NCBI GenBank assembly: GCA_964405435.1 | Contig: CAYOOD010000015.1 | Coordinates: 40,275-104,274, forward strand | DNA length: 64,000 nt | Direction: 5' to 3' | Origin: DVEG01 sp964405435 | GTDB lineage: Bacteria > Cyanobacteriota > Cyanobacteriia > Cyanobacteriales > Oscillatoriaceae | Part shown: positions 1 to 8,841 of the stretch, in pieces | How the letters are laid out: each line of letters opens with the position of its first letter | How positions within the stretch are numbered: position 1 is the first letter of the stretch | Notes under the pieces: model-generated | Told to the model about the DNA's origin: nothing | What the model saw: only the letters and a program-made list of their open reading frames with translations | Database searches by the model: none | Translations under genes and position numbers: made by a program

Positions 1-221
1 TCAGAAATTGGTCAAAACCCTTTTTAAAAAAAGTCTGCCGCCTGAAAATGAGGAAAAGTAGGGAACCAGTAATGACAGTCAAGTAATGGATAATGGAGAA
101 TAAGCAGCAATCCTCCAACCCATGAGTAATTACCCATTACCCATTACCCATGACCGATGAAGAGAAAGTCTAACGAACAATTTGAGTTATTCTAAAATAA
201 ATCTCGATCGGAAATTGCCAA

Positions 222-422
222 ATGCCACTGACTCCAAAGAGTGCTATTTTCTTAGGTGCATCCTGCGTAGCCGCGATCGCGGCAGTGGGCTCGATTTTCG
301 AGCTCTCCTCTGGCCAACCCCAACTCGGGAGCTTGACCACTGGCGTCATCTTGGCCCTCAGTTTGCCAGCAGTGGGATTGCTATTTTATGCGGCGGTACG
401 CAGCGCCAACGCCAGCGAATAA
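222..422 (+). CDS. small membrane protein, unknown function
   Basis: A 66-residue protein with two hydrophobic stretches, at about residues 8-26 (after SAIFLGAS) and 40-58 (VILALSLPAVGLLFYAAV), and very short loops. This suggests a two-helix inner- or thylakoid-membrane protein. I do not recognise a named family. It is followed 142 bases later by the FHA-PrsW gene on the same strand, so the two may be co-transcribed, but the spacer holds a perfect 11-bp hairpin. The ATG follows an AT-rich leader without a strong ribosome site. The hydrophobicity pattern and a clean stop support a real gene; a longer overlapping frame that starts at 388 is less likely. Confidence 0.6.
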   Translation: MPLTPKSAIFLGASCVAAIAAVGSIFELSSGQPQLGSLTTGVILALSLPAVGLLFYAAVRSANASE

Positions 423-498
423 TCCGCCAGCGTGCAGGATTATTGCACAGCTTTCGCTGGCCGCTTTACGCGCCCGTACACTGGTAAGTGGTGGCAGT

Positions 499-522
499 AG
501 AGACGTTGCCTGCAACGTCTCT
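499..522. repeat. 11-bp perfect hairpin, dispersed cyanobacterial type
   Basis: Positions 499-509 (agagacgttgc) pair perfectly with 512-522, with a 2-nt centre. This sequence type is a common intergenic repeat in filamentous cyanobacteria. It lies just before the FHA-PrsW start and argues that translation does not begin at the upstream in-frame ATG at 388. Confidence 0.7.
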
Positions 523-564
523 CTCGCCGAGCCAATCAGTCTGATAAAAAAGCATCCCAAACGC

Positions 565-1899
565 ATGACGGGCAACGCGACGTATCGTGGATTTTTGCGG
601 CAACTGAACGCTCCGGGCGCAACTTCAAATCAGCCACAGCCCCTCTACCCGCTGTCGGAAACCCAGGAGGTGACGATCGGGCGAGATCCGAGCTGTGAAA
701 TCATCTTGGATTCAAACCAGTACGGCGGCGTTTCCCGACGGCACGCAACCGTTCGCCCTTTCGGCACGACTTCAGCAGGTGCCGTCCCCACCTGGCAAGT
801 GTGCGATTTAAACAGCGCCAACGGGACTTATGTCAATGGCCAGCGCCTGCTGGGATGCCGCAGGTTGCAGGCGGGCGATCGCATTACCCTGGGCACGAAC
901 GGGCCAGAATTTATCTTTGAGTACCCCTTGCCGAGCGCCAAACCCCTCACTGCCGCCAGCGCCAGCCATCCAGACAGCGTGACTCTGACGCAATTATTCC
1001 CGATTCTCTCCACCGGGCGAGATTTGACGCGCAAAGCGTACCTCGTGCCGGCGGCGATCGCGATAATTTTTGTCGTGTTAATGTTCGCCGTCATCGGCAA
1101 TTCCGTTGCTTTTAACATGCTGCTGGCGGCATATCTATCGGGAATCGCTTATTACTTTGTCTACCAACTGTGCGGGCAGCGCAAACCGTGGTGGTGGCTG
1201 GTCGGTAGCGCGATCGCCACCGCGCTCATCCTGCTGAGCCCCCTGCTGAGCGGCTTTGTACTGGTGTTTCGGGGTATCCTGCCCGGGCGCATCCCTGCCG
1301 ACAACGAGCAGATAAGCTTTGCACTGCTGTTAGTGCGGATGTTCTTCGGGGCTGGGTTGATGGAAGAACTGCTCAAAGCCCTGCCCGTGCTGGCGGCATT
1401 TGTCATCGGCTGTTTCCTGCGATCGCCCTGGCGAGAGCGCCTCGGAGTCTGGGAACCCCTCGACGGCATCTTATTAGGAACGGCTTCCGCAGTCGGGTTT
1501 ACCCTCTTGGAAACCCTCGGGCAATACGTCCCCGACATCATGCAGAATGTCACCTTGCAAGCCGGCAAAGACATCGCCGAACTGGTGGGCTTGCAGTTGC
1601 TCATTCCCCGCATTCTCGGCTCAGTCGCCGGTCACATGGCATATAGCGGTTATTTGGGATACTTTATCGGTCTGAGCGTCCTCAAACCCCGCAAGCGCTG
1701 GCTGATTCTCACTGTCGGCTACCTCACCGCCGCCTCCCTCCACGCCCTCTGGAATGCCACCGGCACCGTCAGCGTCTTGCTGCTGGCATTTGTGGGCATT
1801 CTCTCCTATGCCTTCTTAGCCGCAGCAATTCTCAAAGCCCGCGCCCTGTCGCCGACGCGATCGCAAAACTTCGCGACTCGCATATCGGGACCGCCATAA
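565..1899 (+). CDS. FHA domain-PrsW family intramembrane protease
   Basis: A 444-residue protein. Residues about 30-118 form an FHA phosphothreonine-binding domain (TIGRDPSCEI near 37-46, VSRRHA at 56-61, NGTYVNG at 86-92). The rest is a polytopic membrane domain of the PrsW/M82 type. It shows EELLK at 267-271, Glu316 in FTLLETLGQ, His357 in GHMAYSGY and His393 in ASLHALWNA, which fit the expected metal-ligand pattern of these CPBP-like glutamic/metallo-proteases. I chose the ATG at 565 because the upstream in-frame extension overlaps the preceding gene and a hairpin repeat and has no domain character. Family knowledge: PrsW cleaves membrane-bound anti-sigma factors. Inference: phosphorylation sensed by the FHA domain gates intramembrane proteolysis. 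The substrate is unknown. Confidence 0.85.
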   Translation: MTGNATYRGFLRQLNAPGATSNQPQPLYPLSETQEVTIGRDPSCEIILDSNQYGGVSRRHATVRPFGTTSAGAVPTWQVCDLNSANGTYVNGQRLLGCRRLQAGDRITLGTNGPEFIFEYPLPSAKPLTAASASHPDSVTLTQLFPILSTGRDLTRKAYLVPAAIAIIFVVLMFAVIGNSVAFNMLLAAYLSGIAYYFVYQLCGQRKPWWWLVGSAIATALILLSPLLSGFVLVFRGILPGRIPADNEQISFALLLVRMFFGAGLMEELLKALPVLAAFVIGCFLRSPWRERLGVWEPLDGILLGTASAVGFTLLETLGQYVPDIMQNVTLQAGKDIAELVGLQLLIPRILGSVAGHMAYSGYLGYFIGLSVLKPRKRWLILTVGYLTAASLHALWNATGTVSVLLLAFVGILSYAFLAAAILKARALSPTRSQNFATRISGPP

Positions 1900-2001
1900 G
1901 AGAGGGGGAGAGTGGAAGAGTGGGGGGAGGGGGAGAGGAGGGGAAGGGAGCAATTCCTCTCTCAGCACTCAGCACTCAGCACTTTCTACTCCACTGAGCA
2001 C
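1900..2001. repeat. purine-rich and actcagc tandem oligomers
   Basis: A G/A-rich stretch is followed by several copies of the heptamer agcactc (about 1960-2010). The same type of low-complexity intergenic filler recurs at 47600-47720. No gene is seen. Confidence 0.6.
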
Positions 2002-2616
2002 TCAGCACTCCAATTGCGTCAAGGCATGGCAAGCGGCTGCCAAAATCAGGCGAGCTTGTTCAATTTCAGAGAGTTCCGCCCACGGGGCAGAAGCAGCGAT
2101 CGCGAAAGTCGATGTCGTAGCGGCGGGTTCGCGTCCCCGCATCGCATGGGCGAGGGGTCGAGCTAAAACGTGCAAGTCTTCCTCAGCCCAATGGGGCAAC
2201 AACTGACCGGCGATCGACACTATCCGGTCGGCTAAACTCTGGTTTGCAGGCAGGAGCGATCGCGCTTGAGAGGCGATCGCATCGAGAAGCCCCGCAGGCA
2301 CGAAAGCGGCAAAGCGCTGCTGCAAAGACGCCCGCACAGCATCAGATGCCCCTGCCGCCCCATCCGCCGCAACAATAGCGCCCCAGCACGCCTCTATCTG
2401 GGCGGAGAACGCTTGCGCCCGGGCAGAGAGTTCCTCTGCTGCCCAATCCTCCAACCTCAAGGCTTCCTCTGAGGTTCTCCAGTAGGTTTCTGACTCAGAA
2501 GCAGCCGGATTCCAAGGGTAAGGAACGTCAGCCAGCAGGAGAGCCTCCAACAGTTCCAGCTCGAGGAGCGATCTCGAATCTGGGGAATCTTCCGATGAAA
2601 TGCGTTGATTTGCCAT
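2002..2616 (-). CDS. hypothetical protein, acidic and helical
   Basis: About 205 residues, rich in Ala, Leu and Glu, with no signal peptide or membrane segment. The composition predicts a mostly alpha-helical soluble protein. I do not recognise a family. The frame also allows a TTG start at 2622, but the ATG at 2616 is the more ordinary choice. It lies 109 bases downstream of the CHAT-FHA gene on the same strand and could be its operon partner, so it is a candidate substrate or regulator of that peptidase (inference from position only). The 3' end runs into actcagc repeats. Confidence 0.6.
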   Translation of the reverse strand: MANQRISSEDSPDSRSLLELELLEALLLADVPYPWNPAASESETYWRTSEEALRLEDWAAEELSARAQAFSAQIEACWGAIVAADGAAGASDAVRASLQQRFAAFVPAGLLDAIASQARSLLPANQSLADRIVSIAGQLLPHWAEEDLHVLARPLAHAMRGREPAATTSTFAIAASAPWAELSEIEQARLILAAACHALTQLEC

Positions 2617-2724
2617 ATTCAACCGATCCGGACTGCATTGAGAGATTAGCTTGAATAAGGGTAGCTACACTGGGCAAAAAACCAGTTCCGCAATCAAAAG
2701 CAATCTACCTCAATTAGGAGAGAT

Positions 2725-4362
2725 TTAACTAGACTGCGGCGATCGCTCGATCGCCACCTCAAAAGACTGCCCGAAAGAACTGCCAAACTTCACCTGCATC
2801 CCCGATTTCAGGGCAATTTCCTGGTGGTGAACTTTTTGCCAGCCGTCAGATCCCAAAATCAGGGTGCCGTAGCGCGAAAAATCCCGCAAAAAATAGGTCG
2901 GTTCCCCCGTGCCGTCCGTGAGGGTTTCTCGGCAGAATATTTCCGCGTGTCGCTGAGACACCCACCGTTCCTGAATCGCCAAATCATTTTCCGACAAGCG
3001 CCCGACGCGCATCAACCCGCCGCGAATGGGCCATACTCGGTTTTCGCCTCCGAGCGATCGCAAATACGCCACCGGAAACCCCTGTATCCTCCCGGTTGGA
3101 GAATTTGGCGGCAATTCCGTACTCACTTCCTCCAAGGGCTGAATGAGTTCCCCGTCAAACTCTGGGTGCAGGTACAGCACCGGCAGCGTCCAAGCCGGTT
3201 GATTGTACTTGTACAGTGCCAGCAGTTGCTGTCTGGCAACTGCCGCCGCCCGATCGACCGGCATCCGCTCCGCCAGAGCTGTTGCAAACGCTTGAATAAA
3301 ACTCAACGCTTCCCGATCGGCGATCGCGTCGCGCATTGCCAAAACCGCCGGCACGCCGTGGTGAATCAGCACCTCCGCCAAACTGCTGCGCTTCACCGTT
3401 TCTGTGCCGTGCCGCTCCGGTTGCGCGCCCCAACAAGCATTAAAAACCGCCAATTTCACCCCGCGCTCCACCAACACCAGGGCCAATTCCCTGCCGCTGA
3501 GGGTCGTACCGGGGCGCAAAAATAGCTGCCCGCCTTCGTGGGCGCTCTCTCCGTGACCGGCATAAAACATGACATTATAATTGCCCGCTTTCAGGCGATC
3601 GATCAGTTCAGCCGAAAGCGGCTGAACCAGCGTTTCCACTTTGCACGGCACGCGATCGCCAATCTCCTCGCCGCCCGCCTCCCCCTGCCCAGACGCTTGC
3701 AAAACTTCTGCCAGCGCTGCGGCTTCTCGTTCCAACTGCAGGCGGGGCAAGTTGCCGCCGATCCCGCTGAGCGCATCCTCGCCCAAAACCAACAGAATAT
3801 TTAAAAAACCATCACTGCTCAGGGCTGGCAGGGGGTCTACATCGCTCGTCGTGCGGCTGAAAAGTACCTGCGGATTCAGAGAAATCGCAGGCAGCCCTGC
3901 CTCCGGCTGCACGATTTCCCACGGCAAAGCAATCAGATCCGAATCGCGAATTTCCAAGCGCAACCGCAAGGGTTTGTCTTGCCCGATCGCAATGCCCCGA
4001 CTTTGTGCCAAACTGCTCTGAATCGGGCCATCAAATAACCACTTCCACAAACTCAGCCCCAACTGCTGCATCAGCCGGCTGCTGAACGATCTCCCAGAAC
4101 TGCCGTCAGAGAGCGGATAGTCAATCGCTGCGGAGCGATCGCCGCCACCCATCGCCCCATCGGTCGAAAATAGCTGCTGCCAAGCCTGCCAAATTCGCTC
4201 TAAATCCGCCGGCCAGATCGAATCGTGGTGGACGTAGCCGCCCGGATAGGGAGCCTTGACAACCCAGATCGCAAAGTGTTCCGAGTGGGTGGATTTGAGG
4301 CGCTCTACGCAAATGCTCAGGCAAGGACTCTCTTTCAGTCCCGCGAACTGGATGTTTTTCAT
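2725..4362 (-). CDS. CHAT-domain peptidase with C-terminal FHA domain
   Basis: 545 residues from the ATG at 4362; an in-frame ATG at 4386 adds 8 residues. The N-terminal 150 residues are of unknown type. A CHAT (caspase-HetF-associated with TPRs) domain spans about 160-405, with a likely catalytic dyad of His270 (MFYAGHGES) and Cys310 (VFNACWG). A C-terminal FHA domain follows at about 448-540 (RVGRLSEND, VSQRHAEIF, SRYGTLI). No membrane segment is seen, so it is probably cytoplasmic. CHAT proteins are caspase-like cysteine peptidases. Adding an FHA domain suggests recruitment to, or activation by, phosphothreonine targets. The nearby FHA-PrsW gene is a second FHA-linked protease. The substrate is unknown; the domain calls are firm, the role is inferred. 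Confidence 0.88.
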   Translation of the reverse strand: MKNIQFAGLKESPCLSICVERLKSTHSEHFAIWVVKAPYPGGYVHHDSIWPADLERIWQAWQQLFSTDGAMGGGDRSAAIDYPLSDGSSGRSFSSRLMQQLGLSLWKWLFDGPIQSSLAQSRGIAIGQDKPLRLRLEIRDSDLIALPWEIVQPEAGLPAISLNPQVLFSRTTSDVDPLPALSSDGFLNILLVLGEDALSGIGGNLPRLQLEREAAALAEVLQASGQGEAGGEEIGDRVPCKVETLVQPLSAELIDRLKAGNYNVMFYAGHGESAHEGGQLFLRPGTTLSGRELALVLVERGVKLAVFNACWGAQPERHGTETVKRSSLAEVLIHHGVPAVLAMRDAIADREALSFIQAFATALAERMPVDRAAAVARQQLLALYKYNQPAWTLPVLYLHPEFDGELIQPLEEVSTELPPNSPTGRIQGFPVAYLRSLGGENRVWPIRGGLMRVGRLSENDLAIQERWVSQRHAEIFCRETLTDGTGEPTYFLRDFSRYGTLILGSDGWQKVHHQEIALKSGMQVKFGSSFGQSFEVAIERSPQSS

Positions 4363-4386
4363 GCAAAGCACGGGGAAATTATACAT

Positions 4387-5180
4387 GCTGCGGCGATCGG
4401 GTACATTTTCTCCACCTTCTTCTCGCCTCTACCAGCCAGAACGCCCAACTTAAATCTATAGCACGCTTCAACTTCTCCTGTCTATAGCTACTTGAGATTG
4501 CCTGCTTTGGGCTGACCTGCCTAATTCCTCCCCGATCCCAATTTTTTTAGCGCAGTTCTCTTTAAAAAGCAAACGGCTGGACTGAGGAACCCCGGTTTCT
4601 ATAGCAGTTTTCAGTCAGATGAAATACAGGCCAGAAACCCGGCTTCTTCAAGAAGCCGGGTTTATCATGTCCCTCACTCGTTTGAAACCTGCTATCAAAT
4701 CAAATCAACACAATCCCTCTCTTATCTCTTCTTTCTTCTCTCTTTTTTTCTCTTCTCTCTCTGCGTTCTTTGTATCTTCACGGTTTGTAAAAAAAAGTGA
4801 AATCTTCCCCAAACTCTTCTTTCTTCTCCCTTCTTTTTTCTCCCTTTTTTTCTCTTTCCTCTCTGCGTCCTCTGTATCTTTGCGGTTTGTAAAAAAAACG
4901 GAAAATCCTCTCCAAACGCTTCAATTCATTCTCACTACAATAAACTGCACCAAATCCGCAAAAATATTTTTTGTTTTTGTAGTGTAAAATACAGACAAAA
5001 CATTTTTGATAGGATATATGAGGTTTGCCTTCGTCCGGGAAAAACCAGGTGAGCGCTGGCCAAAACTAGCGTGCTTAGCCATCGCACGAGATATGTTAAA
5101 GTACGATTGGGAAATCAGGTTCGGTTGACGGCTGTGTTTTTTGCTACAGAATCATCAAAAAGTCATTCTTCTGTATCGGC
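4387..5180. other. intergenic region with MITE copy and pyrimidine-rich repeats
   Basis: Holds one MITE-like element (4600-4695) and two imperfect direct copies of an 88-bp pyrimidine-rich unit (start points 4726 and 4814) that end in a ggtttgtaaaaaaa motif. No convincing gene is seen; the open frame at 4619-4987 is a product of the low complexity. Confidence 0.6.
4600..4695. repeat. MITE-like palindromic element, 96-bp subtype
   Basis: The ends tatagcagttttca (4600-4613) and tgaaacctgctat (4683-4695) are near-perfect terminal inverted repeats. The centre is a perfect 14-bp hairpin at 4635-4648/4650-4663 (aaacccggcttctt). It matches the element at 44426-44521 in length and layout. Confidence 0.75.
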
Positions 5181-5184
5181 AGGC

Positions 5185-5230
5185 ATATCTCCGAAGCTGA
5201 CGCATCTCGACTCGCTAACTTTGGAGATAT
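5185..5230 (+). promoter_or_regulatory. inverted repeat over the rbp ribosome-binding site
   Basis: atatctccgaag (5185-5196) pairs with ctttggagatat (5219-5230), 11 of 12 bases, around a 22-nt loop. The right arm contains the ggag ribosome-binding site just before the ATG at 5234, so folding of the leader would hide it. Cyanobacterial rbp genes are known to have regulated 5' leaders; action of this particular hairpin is inference. Confidence 0.55.
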
Positions 5231-5233
5231 TTT

Positions 5234-5575
5234 ATGTCGATCTACATAGGCAATCTTTCCTACGAAGTGACGCAAGAAGACCTGATTACGGTCTTTGGCG
5301 AATACGGAACAGTTAAACGGGTCAACTTGCCCACGGATCGCGAAACCGGTCGTCCGCGCGGTTTTGGGTTTGTAGAAATGGAAACCGAAGCGCAAGAAGA
5401 CGCGGCGATTGAAGCGCTTGACGGAGCGGAGTGGATGGGGCGCGACATCAAAGTGAATAAAGCCAAGCCTCGCGAAGAGCGAAAAGGGGGCGTTCGCAGC
5501 GGCGGCAACCGGGGAGGCGGTGGCTACGGCGGCGGTGGCAAATCTTTTCGCGATCGCGATCGCGACCGGTATTGA
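5234..5575 (+). CDS. RRM-type RNA-binding protein with Gly/Arg tail
   Basis: 113 residues. A single RRM domain occupies residues 1-80, with RNP2 as IYIGNL (3-8) and RNP1 as RGFGFVEM (near 42-49). The tail (about 84-113) is rich in Gly, Arg and Asp, as in the glycine-rich class of cyanobacterial Rbp proteins. Such proteins bind single-stranded RNA, often act in cold acclimation, and in some strains localise mRNAs of photosystem proteins to thylakoids. The ATG is preceded by ggag 8 bases upstream, inside an inverted repeat that may control translation. The gene stands alone, 129 bases before anmK. Confidence 0.93.
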   Translation: MSIYIGNLSYEVTQEDLITVFGEYGTVKRVNLPTDRETGRPRGFGFVEMETEAQEDAAIEALDGAEWMGRDIKVNKAKPREERKGGVRSGGNRGGGGYGGGGKSFRDRDRDRY

Positions 5576-5704
5576 AGCGGCGGCGGGCGCGGGAATCGCA
5601 GCCAGGGCGAGCAGCGGTTAGGGGAAAGGGGGCAGCGAAAATTAAACCCCTTTCTCACTGGAAAATAGCGAATGAATCCCTATCAGGGACTGCAAGAAAG
5701 AAAG

Positions 5705-6868
5705 ATGACCAGAGTAATTGGTTTAATCAGCGGCACGTCAGTGGATGGCATTGACGCAGCCCTCGCGGACATCAGGGGCACGGAAGGGGACTTGCAAGTC
5801 GAATTACTGGCTGCTGCGACGTACCCTTATCCCGCAGAATTGCGATCGCGCATATTGGCCCTTTGTGGGGGCGCAGCGGTTTCGATGGCAGAATTGGCAG
5901 AGATCGACGATGCCATTGCCGAGCAATTTGCCCTCGCTGCTCTAGCCATCAAAGGCGATCGCCCTGTGGAGCTGATCGGCTCTCACGGACAAACGGTATA
6001 CCACCGCCCGCCGGGTAACGGGAAGCTGCACGCAGAAAAATTCACGCCCTCCGGCTTGGGCTACAGCCTGCAAATCGGTCGCGGAGCTGCGATCGCCCGC
6101 CTGACGGGCATTCCCACCGCGAACAACTTCCGCGCCGCCGACATCGCCGCTGGCGGGCAGGGAGCGCCTTTGGTGTCCAAAATTGACGCCTGCCTGCTGA
6201 CGCACCCGACGCTGTATCGGTGCGTGCAAAATATCGGCGGCATCGGCAATGTCACTTATCTCCCCTCGGCTTCCTCCCAGAGCCAAACCCTCACCGGCTG
6301 GGATACCGGCCCGGGGAATGTCCTGATCGACATGGCGGTACAGCAGCTCAGCAACGGGGAACAAACTTACGACAAAGACGGCGCGCTGGGCGCGAGCGGT
6401 ACGCCCTGCAGGGCTTTGGTAGAAAAGTGGATGCAGCATCCTTTCTTCCGCCAGACGCCGCCGAAATCGACTGGGCGGGAGTTATTTGGCCCGAGTTTCT
6501 TGCAGGAGTGTCTCGCGGAGGCGAACAGTTATTCCCTCAGTCACGCCGACGCGATCGCCACCCTCACGGAACTGACTGCCGCCTCGATCGTCCACAGCTA
6601 CCGCACTTTCTTGCCGCAAATGCCCGATGAGGTACTCTTGTGCGGCGGCGGCAGTCGGAATCTTTATTTGAAGGAGCGCTTGCAAGCGCTGCTCGCTCCG
6701 GTGCGGGTGATGACGACTGATGAGGCTGGGTTGAATGCTGATTTTAAAGAAGCGATCGCCTTTGCCGTCCTCGCCTACTGGCGGCAATTGGGCATCCCCG
6801 GCAATCTTCCCCTGGTCACTGGTGCTCGCTGTCCTGTTGTGTTGGGAGATCTTCACGCCTGCGTGTAA
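5705..6868 (+). CDS. anmK: anhydro-N-acetylmuramic acid kinase
   Basis: 387 residues, the normal family length. AnmK phosphorylates and opens 1,6-anhydro-MurNAc to MurNAc-6-phosphate in peptidoglycan recycling. The N-terminal phosphate-binding motif GLISGTSVDGID is at about residues 5-16, GSHGQTVYH lies near 95, and GWDTGPGN and CGGGSRN follow in the expected order for the ASKHA fold. An in-frame ATG at 5672 exists, but the usual family start, a few residues before GLISGTS, corresponds to 5705, which has a purine-rich aagaaagaaag leader. No other recycling gene is adjacent. Confidence 0.95.
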   Translation: MTRVIGLISGTSVDGIDAALADIRGTEGDLQVELLAAATYPYPAELRSRILALCGGAAVSMAELAEIDDAIAEQFALAALAIKGDRPVELIGSHGQTVYHRPPGNGKLHAEKFTPSGLGYSLQIGRGAAIARLTGIPTANNFRAADIAAGGQGAPLVSKIDACLLTHPTLYRCVQNIGGIGNVTYLPSASSQSQTLTGWDTGPGNVLIDMAVQQLSNGEQTYDKDGALGASGTPCRALVEKWMQHPFFRQTPPKSTGRELFGPSFLQECLAEANSYSLSHADAIATLTELTAASIVHSYRTFLPQMPDEVLLCGGGSRNLYLKERLQALLAPVRVMTTDEAGLNADFKEAIAFAVLAYWRQLGIPGNLPLVTGARCPVVLGDLHACV

Positions 6869-6933
6869 AACGTCATAATATAGCATAGAAAGCTCTTCTT
6901 CGGCAGCAAGCAGTTGAGGCAAGGAATCGTGCC

Positions 6934-7383
6934 GTGAATCACTCTTTTTTAATGCAACCCGGTCGGTGGACGCTGGAAGGCACCTGGCTGCAGCGCAATG
7001 GGATGCCGATTTTAGTTAAAGGCAAAACGATAGTGGCCTGGAATCAAGAAAACTGGTTCACTATGGTGACTAAGCTCGTATTTCCCGGCGGCGATCGCGA
7101 TGAAATTACCTTCCAGTATCGGGGGCACCTCGATGCCGGTGAACGTCAGTATACTTTTGTCCTCCAGCACAGCGAACTAGGGCGCGTCGAAGGTGAAGGC
7201 TGGATTGCGCCGGAGACGATCGTGCAGCGCTATTGGGTACTCGGCGATAACAAGTTACGCCGCACCGGCTTTGAAACGCTGCACCAGCTCGGTCATAATA
7301 AGTATTTCCACTCTAGCGGCATTATGGCCGGTCATTACCTGACGAGTACGATGGAAGCGACTCTGGAGCGTCAGCCAGATTAA
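6934..7383 (+). CDS. conserved hypothetical protein, beta-rich
   Basis: 149 residues, soluble, with alternating hydrophobic and polar strands and many Trp, Gly and aromatic residues, which suggests a small beta-barrel (lipocalin-like) fold. I know proteins of this type only from cyanobacteria and cannot name a function. Translation most likely starts at the GTG at 6934, with aagga eight bases upstream; an ATG lies six codons inside. It follows anmK by 65 bases on the same strand. Confidence 0.75.
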   Translation: MNHSFLMQPGRWTLEGTWLQRNGMPILVKGKTIVAWNQENWFTMVTKLVFPGGDRDEITFQYRGHLDAGERQYTFVLQHSELGRVEGEGWIAPETIVQRYWVLGDNKLRRTGFETLHQLGHNKYFHSSGIMAGHYLTSTMEATLERQPD

Positions 7384-7504
7384 TCTGCGCCGCTTCACGG
7401 GCGATCGGGAAATGTGAGGTTTGTTCGGAAAGGAATCAGGACAAAAATTTCCTCCTGAATTCCAATGACTCACGACCAATTCTCGCGTTAAAACGGATAA
7501 TGGC

Positions 7505-7545
7505 AGGCGATCGCTCCCCCAATTACAGGAGGGCGATCGCCTTTT
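7505..7545 (+). terminator. HIP1-based intrinsic terminator
   Basis: aggcgatcgc (7505-7514) pairs perfectly with gcgatcgcct (7533-7542), followed by tttt. It lies 120 bases after the stop of the hypothetical gene at 7383 and before the convergent pentapeptide gene. Confidence 0.6.
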
Positions 7546-7625
7546 CAATTAACTGGTTTGAAGAAACTGCCAAAAGCAGTTACAACAACAGAAGTATTTT
7601 TACGCTGTTGACCTTTACAGAGGCT

Positions 7626-8841
7626 CTATGACAGCGACTTGCCCAAGACTAGCTGCTGCTCTGGCGTTAATTTCGCGCCCGTGAGGTTAGCACCTGTTAA
7701 AACTGCTCCGGTCAGATTAGCACCGGTTAAATCAGCGTTGCTCAAGTCAGCTCCCACCAAGTAAGCATAACTCAAATTCGCATAACTCAACTTGGCATCT
7801 TTCAGCTTGGCATATCCTAAATAAGCGTAGCTGAGGTTTGCATGAGTGAGAGTAGCATCAGTCAGATCGGCAAAGGCTAGATAAGCGTAAGCCAAATAGG
7901 CATAGCCCAGATAGGCATAGCCCAGATAGGCATAACACAGGTAGGCGTAGCCAAAGTTCGCTGCCAATAAGTTGCTGGCCGCAAAATTGCTGCCCAACAA
8001 GTAGGAGAAACTGAGATTGATATACCTGAGATCCTTCAAGCTCAGGTCAACCGAGTAGAGATAGCTATAGGAAAAATCTAGCCGCGCTTTATAGTAGTAC
8101 AGCCAGAGGAGAAGCTGCACGAAATCGCCGTTCTTTAAGGGAAAAGGCCACTTGGCGTCCCCCCCAGGGGGTGCCGGGACTGGTGCCGGGGCTGGCGTTG
8201 GGATTGGTGCCGGGATTGGTGCCGGGATTGGTGCCGGGATTGGTGCCGGGATTGGTGCCGGGATTGNNNNNNNNNNNNNNNNNNNNNNNNNNNNNNNNNN
8301 NNNNNNNNNNNNNNNNNNNNNNNNNNNNNNNNNNNNNNNNNNNNNNNNNNNNNNNNNNNNNNNNNNGTGCCGGGGCTGGCGTTGGGATTGGTGCCGGGAC
8401 TGGTGCCGGGATTGGTGCCGGGATTGGTGCCGGGGCTGGCGTCGGTGTGGCTGTCTCATTCCACCAAGAAGGCTCTCCAGCACCCATGTAGGGCCATTCC
8501 AGTTTAATCGTTTTCCCTTGGATAGCACCCAGATGACCTGGACGGCAGGGATCGCCTTTATCGGTGTACAAACCACCACGGGGATCGGCCAACTCCATAT
8601 TAAAAATACTTCTTACCGGGTCCGGGTTATTTCGCGGACTCCCGATTACAAAGTGAAAAGTTCCCCTTGCGCCCCCTTTATTTTTATCAATCTCCGTTTC
8701 AGGGTCTTTGTAGAAGAACTCTGTTAAGTCAGTGTGGTAAATAATTTCCTGATCGTTAACAGTTTGAGAATTGTTGTAGGCAAAATAACCTTTGCCATAC
8801 GTCTCGTTACCTAACAAGGTTCTGAAATAGATCCTCGGCAT
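7626..8841 (-). CDS. pentapeptide-repeat protein with novel N-domain and Pro-rich linker (assembly gap)
   Basis: One gene split by a 100-N scaffold gap. The N-terminal part (from ATG 8841, with ggagaag 7 bases upstream) is a roughly 125-residue beta-rich domain I do not recognise (starts MPRIYFRTLLGNETYGKGYF). It is followed by a Pro-Ala/Pro-Ile linker (PAPIPAPIPAP) that contains the gap. The C-terminal part has about 25 pentapeptide repeats, many with Tyr in place of the usual Asn/Asp (AYLGY, AYLAY), and ends in LTPEQQLVLGKSLS. The two halves are in different frames only because the gap is given as 100 N; a true length divisible by three restores one frame. No signal peptide is seen. The function is unknown; pentapeptide stacks form right-handed beta-helices. 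Confidence 0.85.
8267..8366. other. scaffold gap of exactly 100 N
   Basis: A run of 100 N flanked on both sides by the 12-bp repeat ggtgccgggatt or variants. It is a placeholder of unknown true length, not real sequence. Confidence 0.98.

Noticed and set aside
4619..4987. Ser/Phe-rich 122-codon frame
   Set aside because: Made by the pyrimidine-rich repeat; composition is low-complexity and it begins inside a MITE copy.
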